A stretch of 64,000 nucleotides of DNA, from assembly GCF_900454835.1 (NCBI RefSeq), contig NZ_UGTM01000002.1, positions 744,001-808,000 of the forward strand, in the 5' to 3' direction. Under the pieces are notes generated by a model, which did no database searches, was not told the origin of the DNA, and was given only the letters and a program-made list of their open reading frames with translations. A program made the position numbers and the translations under genes. The DNA comes from Prevotella denticola. Its GTDB lineage: Bacteria; Bacteroidota; Bacteroidia; Bacteroidales; Bacteroidaceae. Shown here piece after piece: positions 10,315 to 18,222 of the stretch; position 1 is the first letter of the stretch; the number at the start of each line of letters is the position of its first letter.

Positions 10315-10339
10315 GTTTTAATGGAAGATACTCATTGAG
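10315..10339 (-). repeat. Truncated CRISPR repeat
   Basis: Only the last 25 nt of the plus-strand repeat are present (GTTTTAATGG to CATTGAG); the first 12 are missing, while the neighbouring 33-nt spacer is full length. On the transcribed strand the lost part is the 3' end of the repeat, which would supply the 5' handle of the crRNA for spacer 10282-10314, so that crRNA should be defective. Confidence 0.85.
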
Positions 10340-10515
10340 GGCTTGCGAACCGGTCGGGAATCTCCACGCCGGTCTTAATCCTTGTTTTAATGGAAGATAC
10401 TCATTGAGTCATTTTCATGATGGTGAATTTTTGCCTTATCGTTGGTCTTAATCCTTGTTTTAATGGAAGATACTCATTGAGTACGATGTGAAATCGACTT
10501 CATTGATTATGTTGT

Positions 10516-11543
10516 ACCCGTTGGCGGAATTAAAATGTAGCTATAATGATATACAAAAAGTTGCACATATCGTTGATTTTTAGTAACTTAGTGAAGTCAA
10601 AACCATTAAGTACAAATCCTCGTATGTGCAACTTATACACAAAATTCGTCAAAATCCTTGAGATATGCAAGCAATTCTCTCACAACCTTGTCAATGAGCA
10701 GGGAAATATACCCCGTCGTGGTCCCATGCCAAAATTTTCAGATTTGGAGGTCGTTGCCTTGTCCTTGACAGCGGAATCAGAGAGCATTGATAGTGAAAAA
10801 TGGCTTTTTGATTATAAGCTTCAGGAGTACAAAGACAAAATACCTAACCTCATATCTCGCAGGCAATTCAACGACCGTAGAAAGAATACCGCAGGATTAT
10901 GCGAAGACATACGAAAGAGAATCGCTGCCCAAATGGACGGTGGGGAAACTCAATTCTTCGTAGATTCCAAGCCGATAGCCGTATGCAGGGTTGCCAGAGG
11001 GAAGCGTTGCAAGATGGGGCGAATGGGAGATTTCTCACAAGCACCGGATTTCGGCTTCTGTGCATCTCAAAATATGTATTACTTTGGCTATAAACTCAAT
11101 GCACTCTGTGGGTTAAGTGGGGTGATACACTCCTATGACTTGTCAAAGGCCAGCGTGCATGACCTCAATTATATGAAAGATGTCAAGCTGGTCTATCATG
11201 ACTGTAACATCTATGGCGACAAGGGATATATAGGGGCTGATGTTCAACTCGATCTTTTCCAAACGGCTCACATTAGATTGGAATGTCCATATAGGCTGAA
11301 CCAAAAGAATTGGAAACCAAAATTAATCCCTTTTGCCAAAGCCAGAAAAAGGATTGAAACTCTCTTCTCACAACTCACAGATCAATTTTTGGTTATCAGG
11401 AATTATGCGAAAATAACAAATGGTCTGTTTGCCCGAATAATCGGGAAAATTAGTGCGCTGACCATATTACAATATGTCAACTTTATTAATAACAAACCCA
11501 TCGGAAGAATTAAATACGCACTAAATTAATTCCGCCAACGGGT
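10516..11543 (+). mobile_element. IS982-family insertion sequence inside a CRISPR spacer
   Basis: A 1028-bp element with perfect 17-bp terminal inverted repeats (10516-10532 ACCCGTTGGCGGAATTA; complement at 11527-11543), flanked by an 8-bp direct duplication TATGTTGT (10508-10515 and 11544-11551). Removing the element and one duplication restores a 34-nt spacer between two perfect repeats, so the target was a spacer. One transposase gene fills it. The termini beginning ACCC and the intact, unmutated ends point to a recent IS982-type insertion. Confidence 0.95.
10624..11529 (+). CDS. IS982-family transposase
   Basis: A DDE transposase of 301 residues from the ATG at 10624 (an in-frame ATG at 10546 would give 327). 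Family traits I recognise are NLISRRQFNDRRK, QFFVDSKPIAVC with the first Asp, YGDKGYIG with the second Asp, and the C-terminal KARKRIETLFSQL with the Glu. The later start matches usual IS982 lengths of about 300. The stop codon lies within the right inverted repeat. Gene and termini look intact, so the element may still be active. Confidence 0.93.
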   Translation: MCNLYTKFVKILEICKQFSHNLVNEQGNIPRRGPMPKFSDLEVVALSLTAESESIDSEKWLFDYKLQEYKDKIPNLISRRQFNDRRKNTAGLCEDIRKRIAAQMDGGETQFFVDSKPIAVCRVARGKRCKMGRMGDFSQAPDFGFCASQNMYYFGYKLNALCGLSGVIHSYDLSKASVHDLNYMKDVKLVYHDCNIYGDKGYIGADVQLDLFQTAHIRLECPYRLNQKNWKPKLIPFAKARKRIETLFSQLTDQFLVIRNYAKITNGLFARIIGKISALTILQYVNFINNKPIGRIKYALN

Positions 11544-12301
11544 TATGTTGTGTCTTAATCCTTGTTTTAATGGAAGATACTCATTGAGTTGGTAATTCCC
11601 TTAATACGATCTTCTATTCAGGTCTTAATCCTTGTTTTAATGGAAGATACTCATTGAGTTCATTGCGAGTTTTTTGCCTCCAAGTTTTTCTTGCAAGTCT
11701 TAATCCTTGTTTTAATGGAAGATACTCATTTAGGTATGACCTCCCGCCGGTCCGTACGCAGACAGAAAGTCTTAATCCTTGTTTTAATGGAAGATACTCA
11801 TTGAGAAGTCAATTTTATGAAGAAACTGAACGAAATTGCAAGTCTTAATCCTTGTTTTAATGGAAGATACTCATTGAGACGATGTCAGAAGCCCTCAAAT
11901 GCGCTGTCTTAATCCTTGTTTTAATGGAAGATACTCATTGAGTAATTAAGTATTTAGTTGATTTTCAATTTTTTTATGGTGTCTTAATCCTTGTTTTAAT
12001 GGAAGATACTCATTGAGGCGACCATGCGAGTGAACAGATATTTTGTAAAGTCTTAATCCTTGTTTTAATGGAAGATACTCATTGAGTGGTAGGCACTCGC
12101 TCGAAAGAGGCAACAAGCTGGTCTTAATCCTTGTTTTAATGGAAGATACTCATTGAGTGATTTCGGTAATCCATAAATTGCAATTAATATGGGTCTTAAT
12201 CCTTGTTTTAATGGAAGATACTCATTGAGTTTTATAGACCACAGTAATGCACCTATGCTGTTAGGTCTTAATCCTTGTTTTAATGGAAGATACTCATTGA
12301 G

Positions 12302-12869
12302 ATATCAGAATCTATCAATGATATTTTACCAGATGGTCTTAATCCTTGTTTTAATGGAAGATACTCATTGAGAGTATCAAACTTATTTAAAGTAATATGA
12401 TTAAAGTCTTAATCCTTGTTTTAATGGAAGATACTCATTGAGGCAGAATTTGAAAAATTCCAAGTTGGTTTTTGACGTCTTAATCCTTGTTTTAATGGAA
12501 GATACTCATTGAGAATTAAACAAATAACCCAAAATGAAAATAAACATAGTCTTAATCCTTGTTTTAATGGAAGATACTCATTGAGATATCAGAATCTATC
12601 AATGATATTTTACCAGATGGTCTTAATCCTTGTTTTAATGGAAGATACTCATTGAGAGTATCAAACTTATTTAAAGTAATATGATTAAAGTCTTAATCCT
12701 TGTTTTAATGGAAGATACTCATTGAGGCAGAATTTGAAAAATTCCAAGTTGGTTTTTGACGTCTTAATCCTTGTTTTAATGGAAGATACTCATTGAGAAT
12801 TAAACAAATAACCCAAAATGAAAATAAACATAGTCTTAATCCTTGTTTTAATGGAAGATACTCATTGAG
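12302..12869 (-). repeat. Tandem duplication of four spacer-repeat units
   Basis: Positions 12302-12585 and 12586-12869 (284 bp each) contain the same four spacers in the same order (34, 33, 34 and 35 nt) with their repeats; I see no difference between the copies. Recombination between repeats within the array is the simplest cause. Confidence 0.95.
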
Positions 12870-14719
12870 TCCTTTATGGATTTTACATAAGAAGGGCACA
12901 AGTAATATGTCTTAATCCTTGTTTTAATGGAAGATACTCATTGAGCATCTTAACATGCGAAAAAAACAAGGATTGGCGGTCTTAATCCTTGTTTTAATGG
13001 AAGATACTCATTGAGCTTGATGCGGCCCCATGAAGTGCCGGCGATGACATTGTCTTAATCCTTGTTTTAATGGAAGATACTCATTGAGTGCCCAGAATAA
13101 ATATAAACTTCAAAAACAACAAGAGTCTTAATCCTTGTTTTAATGGAAGATACTCATTGAGACAGCACATTGTAGCGTAGCGGTTCAGCTCTGCCGCCTG
13201 TCTTAATCCTTGTTTTAATGGAAGATACTCATTGAGCTGCTGAAGAAGGGCAAGGAGATTACGGTAGAGGTCTTAATCCTTGTTTTAATGGAAGATACTC
13301 ATTGAGTGAGGTGTGGCAAGATAAAAAGCCAAAACCTACGTCTTAATCCTTGTTTTAATGGAAGATACTCATTGAGCCGTATGCCTCTTCCGCATGGGAG
13401 ACGCATCCGCGTCCGTCTTAATCCTTGTTTTAATGGAAGATACTCATTGAGCAGCCGGGGGCTGGGCAGCATAGGCAGGGCAATGTCTTGTCTTAATCCT
13501 TGTTTTAATGGAAGATACTCATTGAGGACCTGAGATGTCTGCAGAACCTCGTAAGAGAAAGGCGTCTTAATCCTTGTTTTAATGGAAGATACTCATTGAG
13601 CCTTCCGAAAGGAGGGGAGGGGAGGGCAGAGGCCGGGTCTTAATCCTTGTTTTAATGGAAGATACTCATTGAGATAACGAGTACTTACAATCTTTGGGGC
13701 TTGATGAATAAGTCTTAATCCTTGTTTTAATGGAAGATACTCATTGAGAGGATATACGTGCTGCAAGCAGCTATTTTAGTGTGTCTTAATCCTTGTTTTA
13801 ATGGAAGATACTCATTGAGAACGAGTTCATCTGGTACGACGGCGACGGAAATTGTCTTAATCCTTGTTTTAATGGAAGATACTCATTGAGCCTGAAGGAG
13901 GACAACCTTCAATATTACTGTCAGGTGTCTTAATCCTTGTTTTAATGGAAGATACTCATTGAGCCAACCCCAAGTCAAGGGTACGTACAAAGGAAGTGCG
14001 TCTTAATCCTTGTTTTAATGGAAGATACTCATTGAGTGCCCGAAATAATTTTAACTTAAAGCTGACCTATCGGTCTTAATCCTTGTTTTAATGGAAGATA
14101 CTCATTGAGTTCCTTTGTCTCGTGTTAATCCTGCTGTTCTTGATACAGTCTTAATCCTTGTTTTAATGGAAGATACTCATTGAGTGTAGCAAAGTTAGCG
14201 CAAAAACTGCATTTTTCACATAGTCTTAATCCTTGTTTTAATGGAAGATACTCATTGAGAGCTGTCATGGAATGACCCGTGGGTGTCCCTGTCGTCTTAA
14301 TCCTTGTTTTAATGGAAGATACTCATTGAGTACTTTGAAATGTTTGCACGTGTCGGATAAGTGGTGTCTTAATCCTTGTTTTAATGGAAGATACTCATTG
14401 AGCAATCGGGTTCACATTCAAGTATTTGAAGGTTGAAGTCTTAATCCTTGTTTTAATGGAAGATACTCATTGAGGGAAGCGGAAGAGAAAGATAAATTCC
14501 GGGCCGCCGCCCTGTCTTAATCCTTGTTTTAATGGAAGATACTCATTGAGTCAAAGAGTACAACAGAAAGCTGTATACGATACAGTCTTAATCCTTGTTT
14601 TAATGGAAGATACTCATTGAGAGTAAAGACTTGTATTCCTTTATATGCCGCAGCCTCATGCGTGTAAGACCTAAAAATGCTTGAGGAATTAAGAGAAATT
14701 AACCATGTTCCAAGCGAGT

Positions 14720-14728
14720 GCAAAGGTA
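14720..14728 (-). promoter_or_regulatory. Promoter of the CRISPR array
   Basis: On the minus strand TACCTTTGC (-7) is preceded by TTTG (-33, at about 14749-14752) with a 20-base spacer, a good Bacteroidetes promoter. Transcription would start near 14713, about 90 bases before the first repeat, and read through the array. Confidence 0.75.
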
Positions 14729-14798
14729 CGAAAAATTGTGCAGAAAGTCAAAGATCGATGCGTTAAATATTCTTTATGGAGGAAGCATTGCTGCTGCT

Positions 14799-14842
14799 TT
14801 CCCTCATGGGGAGGACATTCTTCCCTCATGTGGAGGGCATTC
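14799..14842. repeat. 22-bp direct repeat pair in the leader
   Basis: Two adjacent 22-bp copies (14799-14820, 14821-14842) both read TTCCCTCATG-GGAGG-CATTC with two differences. They lie upstream of the array promoter and just beyond the cas2 stop. Role unknown. Confidence 0.85.
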
Positions 14843-14854
14843 TCGCTGCCGTCT

Positions 14855-15325
14855 TCAGAAGAACAATGTGTTGCGCGAACGGATGATGACATCTATGCTG
14901 ATGTCTTCACCGATGATCTGCATTGCCCGGATCTGATCGGTGGAGATAGGACAGACGATGATGCTGTCGTGGTTGTCGTAAAGCGACTGCACCTCGGCAA
15001 GGTCGCTTTTAATTTCATCGTAGACGGTCTTGTCGAGGTCGGCAAGGAAGATGGAACGCTGGATGCGTGTGCATCCTTTCCGTTCCAGGTATTTTGCGAT
15101 ATGATAGCGTACCTTGTCGCTCTCAATATCATACATGACGAAGAATAGCATATTGGTTGCCGGTCTTATGGGTCTGTTTACGATTCCCATGAGAAAATCC
15201 ACTCGTTCCTGCAGTGTCGGCAGACAGCTGAAGTCGCCGGTCCGTCGGTTGATGACGGGCGATTTCTGCACACCGGCTCTGCTGAGCTTGCGTAAGATTT
15301 CTATGTAGGGGATTGCTTTTCGCAT
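14855..15325 (-). CDS. cas2: Cas2 with N-terminal extension
   Basis: Cas2 forms the Cas1-Cas2 integrase that adds spacers. The C-terminal ~98 residues are a standard Cas2: MLFFVMYDIESDKVR with the conserved Asp at the end of strand 1, RIQRSIFLADL, and a final strand SIDVIIRSRNTLFF. In front is a 58-residue extension from the ATG at 15325 (MRKAIPYIEILRKL...), giving 156 residues against the usual ~90-100. The extension reads as genuine protein and a GAGAG site precedes this ATG. An earlier ATG at 15472 would overlap an intergenic tandem repeat and is unlikely. A shorter start at the MLFF codon cannot be excluded. Confidence 0.88.
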   Translation of the reverse strand: MRKAIPYIEILRKLSRAGVQKSPVINRRTGDFSCLPTLQERVDFLMGIVNRPIRPATNMLFFVMYDIESDKVRYHIAKYLERKGCTRIQRSIFLADLDKTVYDEIKSDLAEVQSLYDNHDSIIVCPISTDQIRAMQIIGEDISIDVIIRSRNTLFF

Positions 15326-15447
15326 GGGCTCTCGGGATGATTCGACTATCTGTTTTGCAGGAAATGTCCGTTTTTTTGAACCTTTACGGTACTGCCTGTT
15401 TTCCGACCGGAGGTTGTCTGCCTCCCAATCAATGCCTGTTTGCTTTC

Positions 15448-15508
15448 TTACTGATGCCCTTCCGGCCTGCAACTAACGCCCTTTTGCAATGCAACTGAGC
15501 GTCTTTTC
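15448..15508 (+). repeat. 22-nt intergenic tandem repeat, copy 1
   Basis: Imperfect 22-nt units at 15448-15469 and 15470-15491 and a final partial unit to 15508 (CAACTGAGCGTCTTTTC). The same family is found at 37690-37773 and 46222-46308. It lies in the 322-base gap between the PrimPol-like gene and cas2, which otherwise holds nothing I can name. Confidence 0.75.
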
Positions 15509-15647
15509 AACAGCCCCTTTCAGACTTTCTGCAAGTAGCTGTAAATGTGTTTTTTAGAGTTGAGGCCGATAACGTTCTTCTAGAGTATTTGACAGAGCCG
15601 GCACTCCGCTCCGTGAGCCGGAGACACGGTTGTTCTGTCTGTTTTTT

Positions 15648-16664
15648 TTACTTCTCCAGAAAATTGCCGACCAGTCCGGCGAGCAGTTCGTTCAGTTCCT
15701 CATTGGTTCCGAGACGCGGCGAGACGACGATGCTGAACCCCCGCTTTCCGTAGAAGAGATTTATCTCGGCCTCCTTCTGTCCCAGCCGTGCCCGTATTTT
15801 CTTGGCGTATTGAATGTTGATGATTTCAGTCACCTGCAGTCCGGTCGCCTCTATGAAGCATTTCAGATCGGCAATGATTTCGTTGAGCCGTTCGGGCACG
15901 TAGGCCGGAGGCGGATCAGGCTGCAGCCGTGCTTTGGGGTTGAGCTGCTGGCGGATGCGTGCCAGCACCTCCTTGTCCGGGTCCTTCGGACGGGATGTCT
16001 GCCCGTCATCGCTCTTGCGTGTCACCTTGTCGTGCTCGTCCTGTTCGTGCTTCATCTTGAAGACGGTATCGGGGTCGGCCTCGTCGATATATGCCTTCAT
16101 GTCGACAGGGATGGCATCAGGATTGTAGTAGGCGTCGGGGTCGATGCTGACAAAACACGCTCTTGCCACATCCGAGGTTCTGCCGTCGGCCACCTGTGTC
16201 AGGTTATGGCGCATGGCGAAGGTAGCCGCAAAGGCCTTGTAGAAGATGGAATACAGGCCTGCATCGTAGCACCGTTCCTTGAGCCGGAACATCACCTTTA
16301 GACCGTCTTCGCTCGGTGAGGCGAAGCACATCATCACCTGTTCGTCGCAGATGATGTCTTCTCGTACCGTCTTCAGCGACAGCCGCTTGGCAGACAGATG
16401 GTCGAAGTCGAGGATGAAGCTCTCGGTATAGGCGAAGTTTTCTTTCCGCCGGAAAGCAGGATAGAACTGTCCGCAGACAAAGTAGGGAAGTCGCCGTTTC
16501 AGCTGGGCGTAGCCTTTGGCATCCATGCTGTAGACGATGCGCAGCTGCCGGACGGCGGCGGCGATGGCAGGCTTGGGATTGCGCAGACTGTTGTAAAGAT
16601 ACGCTTCCTGCACTTTCCGCAGTTCGTCTGCCGTTGATTGTATGTTTGTTCCGAATAGTAGCAT
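15648..16664 (-). CDS. CRISPR-associated primase-polymerase-like protein (BT4734-like N-terminal domain)
   Basis: A 338-residue protein between cas1 and cas2. The N-terminal 200 residues look like the BT4734-like/VirE N-terminal domain, which belongs with archaeo-eukaryotic primase folds: motif I FILDFDHL (83-90, Asp86 and Asp88), motif II SPSEDGLK (116-123) and motif III region RTSDVARACFVSIDPDAYYN (162-181, Asp175). The C-terminus is charged and helical. CRISPR-associated primase-polymerases are known next to or fused with Cas1 in some type III systems and are thought to act in spacer acquisition, perhaps by making or filling prespacer DNA. That role here is inferred from position. The usual mobile-element VirE partner domain is absent. 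Confidence 0.8.
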   Translation of the reverse strand: MLLFGTNIQSTADELRKVQEAYLYNSLRNPKPAIAAAVRQLRIVYSMDAKGYAQLKRRLPYFVCGQFYPAFRRKENFAYTESFILDFDHLSAKRLSLKTVREDIICDEQVMMCFASPSEDGLKVMFRLKERCYDAGLYSIFYKAFAATFAMRHNLTQVADGRTSDVARACFVSIDPDAYYNPDAIPVDMKAYIDEADPDTVFKMKHEQDEHDKVTRKSDDGQTSRPKDPDKEVLARIRQQLNPKARLQPDPPPAYVPERLNEIIADLKCFIEATGLQVTEIINIQYAKKIRARLGQKEAEINLFYGKRGFSIVVSPRLGTNEELNELLAGLVGNFLEK

Positions 16665-16768
16665 AGGGAAGAGGTTTAGGAGTTGAAGGAGTTAGGGGGA
16701 TGGAGTTTATGAGTAAAAAAAGTCCGATGATGCAAGCCTATGTTTTTACCGTTTTACTTTTTACTCTC

Positions 16769-17761
16769 TTACCTTTTTACAGTTTTAGTTTCCTCTTTGA
16801 ACTTCTGTGCGAGCGACTGCACGTAGAGAGTGAGCTGGGTGAGGCGCGAGCGTGTGGTGCCTTTCACGGTGACAACCTCATCCATGTAATCGTTGAGCGA
16901 CTGGATGAGTACACGCCGTCCGAGTGCTTCGAGCCAGTAGGAACCGTCTTCGCGGACGGAATAGAATTCTTCGGTGATGACGTTCTGTGCAAGGAGGGTA
17001 TAGACGACGTAGTCTATCCATATACGGTACATCTCGATGACATCGTAGACGAGTACCGGGCGGTTGTAGTCGTCCCGGTGCAGCACCCCGATATAGGGGT
17101 CGACGCCCGCCTTGATGAGCGCTCCCTCAATCCTGCCGTAGAGGATTCCGTAGCCATAGTTGAGAAAGGCGTTCGCCACGTCGAGCGCAGGATGCTGCGA
17201 CCGGACGTTGAAACGGAACTGCTCTGGGAGGAAGGCATTGATGGTGTTGAAGTAGATGCGTGAAGCCTGCCCCTCCCATCCGCGGAGCATGGGAGCGATG
17301 TCGTTGACGATGTCGCCGTCGAGGACACGGATCTTGTTGCGGTAGTCTTCCAGCCGGGCGACGTTCTTCTCCGTGGGTTCGTCCGTGTGGTCGCTCGTGT
17401 CGAAGAGCATCATCAGTGCCTGCTGGTTTTCAATCTTCCTGAGCAGGACCTCCTTGATCCAGTCTACGGCGCGGTGGGAATAGACGAAGTTCAGCTGCCC
17501 TTTCCTGATGGTGGAGATGCTGCCGTACTTCGGACTCCATATCCGTCCGATAGGTTTCCCTGTCCGGTCCATGAACATGACTTCTATCTCGTGTTCCACG
17601 GCCAGCATCACGGCATCACTCGTGATCTGTGCGCCGCGGCTGATCTGTATGCTGTCTATGCCGACGGCAGGTATGCGCTGTTTTCCGTCGGACGTGCTGA
17701 TGACGAATCCCTCGTTGTCACGGTTGAGGGAGACACCGTAAGTGTTGAGTATCAGTTCCAT
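16769..17761 (-). CDS. cas1: Cas1 integrase
   Basis: The metal-dependent integrase of spacer acquisition. From the ATG at 17761 (MELILNTYGVSL, the usual Cas1 beginning) it has 330 residues; an ATG at 17794 would add 11. The active-site set is visible: Glu163 in RGWEGQASRIYF, His228 in PYIGVLHRDD, and Asp240/Glu243 in LVYDVIEMYR. The strand-rich N-terminal domain is followed by the helical catalytic domain. There is no fused reverse transcriptase. The gap to the PrimPol-like gene (104 bases) holds repeated TTTTTAC tracts and no gene. Confidence 0.96.
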   Translation of the reverse strand: MELILNTYGVSLNRDNEGFVISTSDGKQRIPAVGIDSIQISRGAQITSDAVMLAVEHEIEVMFMDRTGKPIGRIWSPKYGSISTIRKGQLNFVYSHRAVDWIKEVLLRKIENQQALMMLFDTSDHTDEPTEKNVARLEDYRNKIRVLDGDIVNDIAPMLRGWEGQASRIYFNTINAFLPEQFRFNVRSQHPALDVANAFLNYGYGILYGRIEGALIKAGVDPYIGVLHRDDYNRPVLVYDVIEMYRIWIDYVVYTLLAQNVITEEFYSVREDGSYWLEALGRRVLIQSLNDYMDEVVTVKGTTRSRLTQLTLYVQSLAQKFKEETKTVKR

Positions 17762-17865
17762 AAAGTCTTGTTTTTGATTTTTTATTTTTTCCATACGGCT
17801 TTGCCGGGGTTTGATGCCTGTACCTTCCGGAGGCCGGTTTCACGCCAGACCGGGGCTTCCGTATT

Positions 17866-18222
17866 CTAATATTCTCTGAACCGGACGAAGGAGAACTGCA
17901 CCAGTTTCCGGTCGCCGTCCAGTTCTTCCACGATTCGTTCTGAGGTTGAGGCTACACAGCACACACCCGCCTCCTTGAGCTGACGGGCGACATGATAGCA
18001 GAAGGTCATCTCACCCATGACGTGTACCGTAAGCCCCCTCGCAGGGTAGTGCTTCAGGATGTCGTCAACATAGGCCGTCGCCATTGCCTGCACATCCCCG
18101 GCAGAAAGCTCCGGACTGATGTCCGGGAAAGGCATCTCCTCCAGTCCGCCGTATTCCTTTGCCGCAGCAAGCTGTACGGATGACCATGTGGAGAGGGGAT
18201 GGTTAGAGAGGTTGAGGAACAT
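17866..18222 (-). CDS. Small CRISPR-associated protein, unnamed; possible ring nuclease or CARF-like regulator
   Basis: A 118-residue protein whose first 20 bases overlap the end of the Csx2-like gene. It begins MFLNLSNHPLSTWSSVQ, a beta strand then a helix; later come TVHVMGEMTFCYHVARQL and GVCCVASTSERIVEEL, then a final strand QFSFVRFREY. Alternating strands and helices suggest a Rossmann-like fold. The opening resembles what I recall of small Csx proteins (Csx15/Csx16/Csx20 type) linked to cyclic oligoadenylate turnover, but I cannot assign it to one of these. The overlap with the CARF-HEPN gene suggests a role in the same signalling step. Confidence 0.7.
   Translation of the reverse strand: MFLNLSNHPLSTWSSVQLAAAKEYGGLEEMPFPDISPELSAGDVQAMATAYVDDILKHYPARGLTVHVMGEMTFCYHVARQLKEAGVCCVASTSERIVEELDGDRKLVQFSFVRFREY

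Larger units (their letters stand above)
9380..14621 (-). CRISPR. CRISPR array, 59 repeat units, transcribed on the minus strand, interrupted by an IS
   Basis: The repeat is 37 nt, on the plus strand GTCTTAATCCTTG...TACTCATTGAG. I counted 16 units to the left of the IS (9380-10481) and 43 to the right (11552-14621), with 58 spacers, mostly 32-41 nt. On the minus strand the repeat ends in ATTAAGAC, a typical type III 8-nt crRNA 5' handle. The degenerate unit lies at the far left (9380-9416, 37 nt) and a promoter plus cas2 adjoin the right end, so the leader is on the right and the oldest spacers on the left. Odd units: first-base change at 9590, G to A in the unit at 9440, CATTTAG end at 11733, and a 25-nt truncated unit at 10315-10339. 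Very short spacers occur at 9417-9439 (23 nt) and 11879-11905 (27 nt). Confidence 0.98.
14622..14854 (-). promoter_or_regulatory. CRISPR leader region
   Basis: This gap between the first repeat and the cas2 stop holds the array promoter (14720-14728) and a 22-bp tandem repeat (14799-14842). The stretch nearest the array is AT-rich. It contains no gene. Leader function is inferred from its place between cas2 and the intact end of the array. Confidence 0.8.

Noticed and set aside
11654-13533. Open frames on the plus strand with repeated LNPCFNGRYS peptides, and minus-strand frames with NEYLPLKQGLR
   Set aside because: They are translations of the CRISPR repeats with spacers in between, not genes.
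9380-14621. Self-targeting spacers against genes in this window
   Set aside because: By eye I found no spacer matching another part of the window; this is not an exhaustive search.
9380-14621. Type I or type II CRISPR assignment
   Set aside because: No cas3, cas8, cas9 or tracrRNA is seen; Cas10, Csx10 and CARF genes fix it as type III.
16769-17794. Reverse transcriptase fused to Cas1
   Set aside because: The protein is a plain 330-residue Cas1; no YADD-type motif or added domain is present in the gene or next to it.
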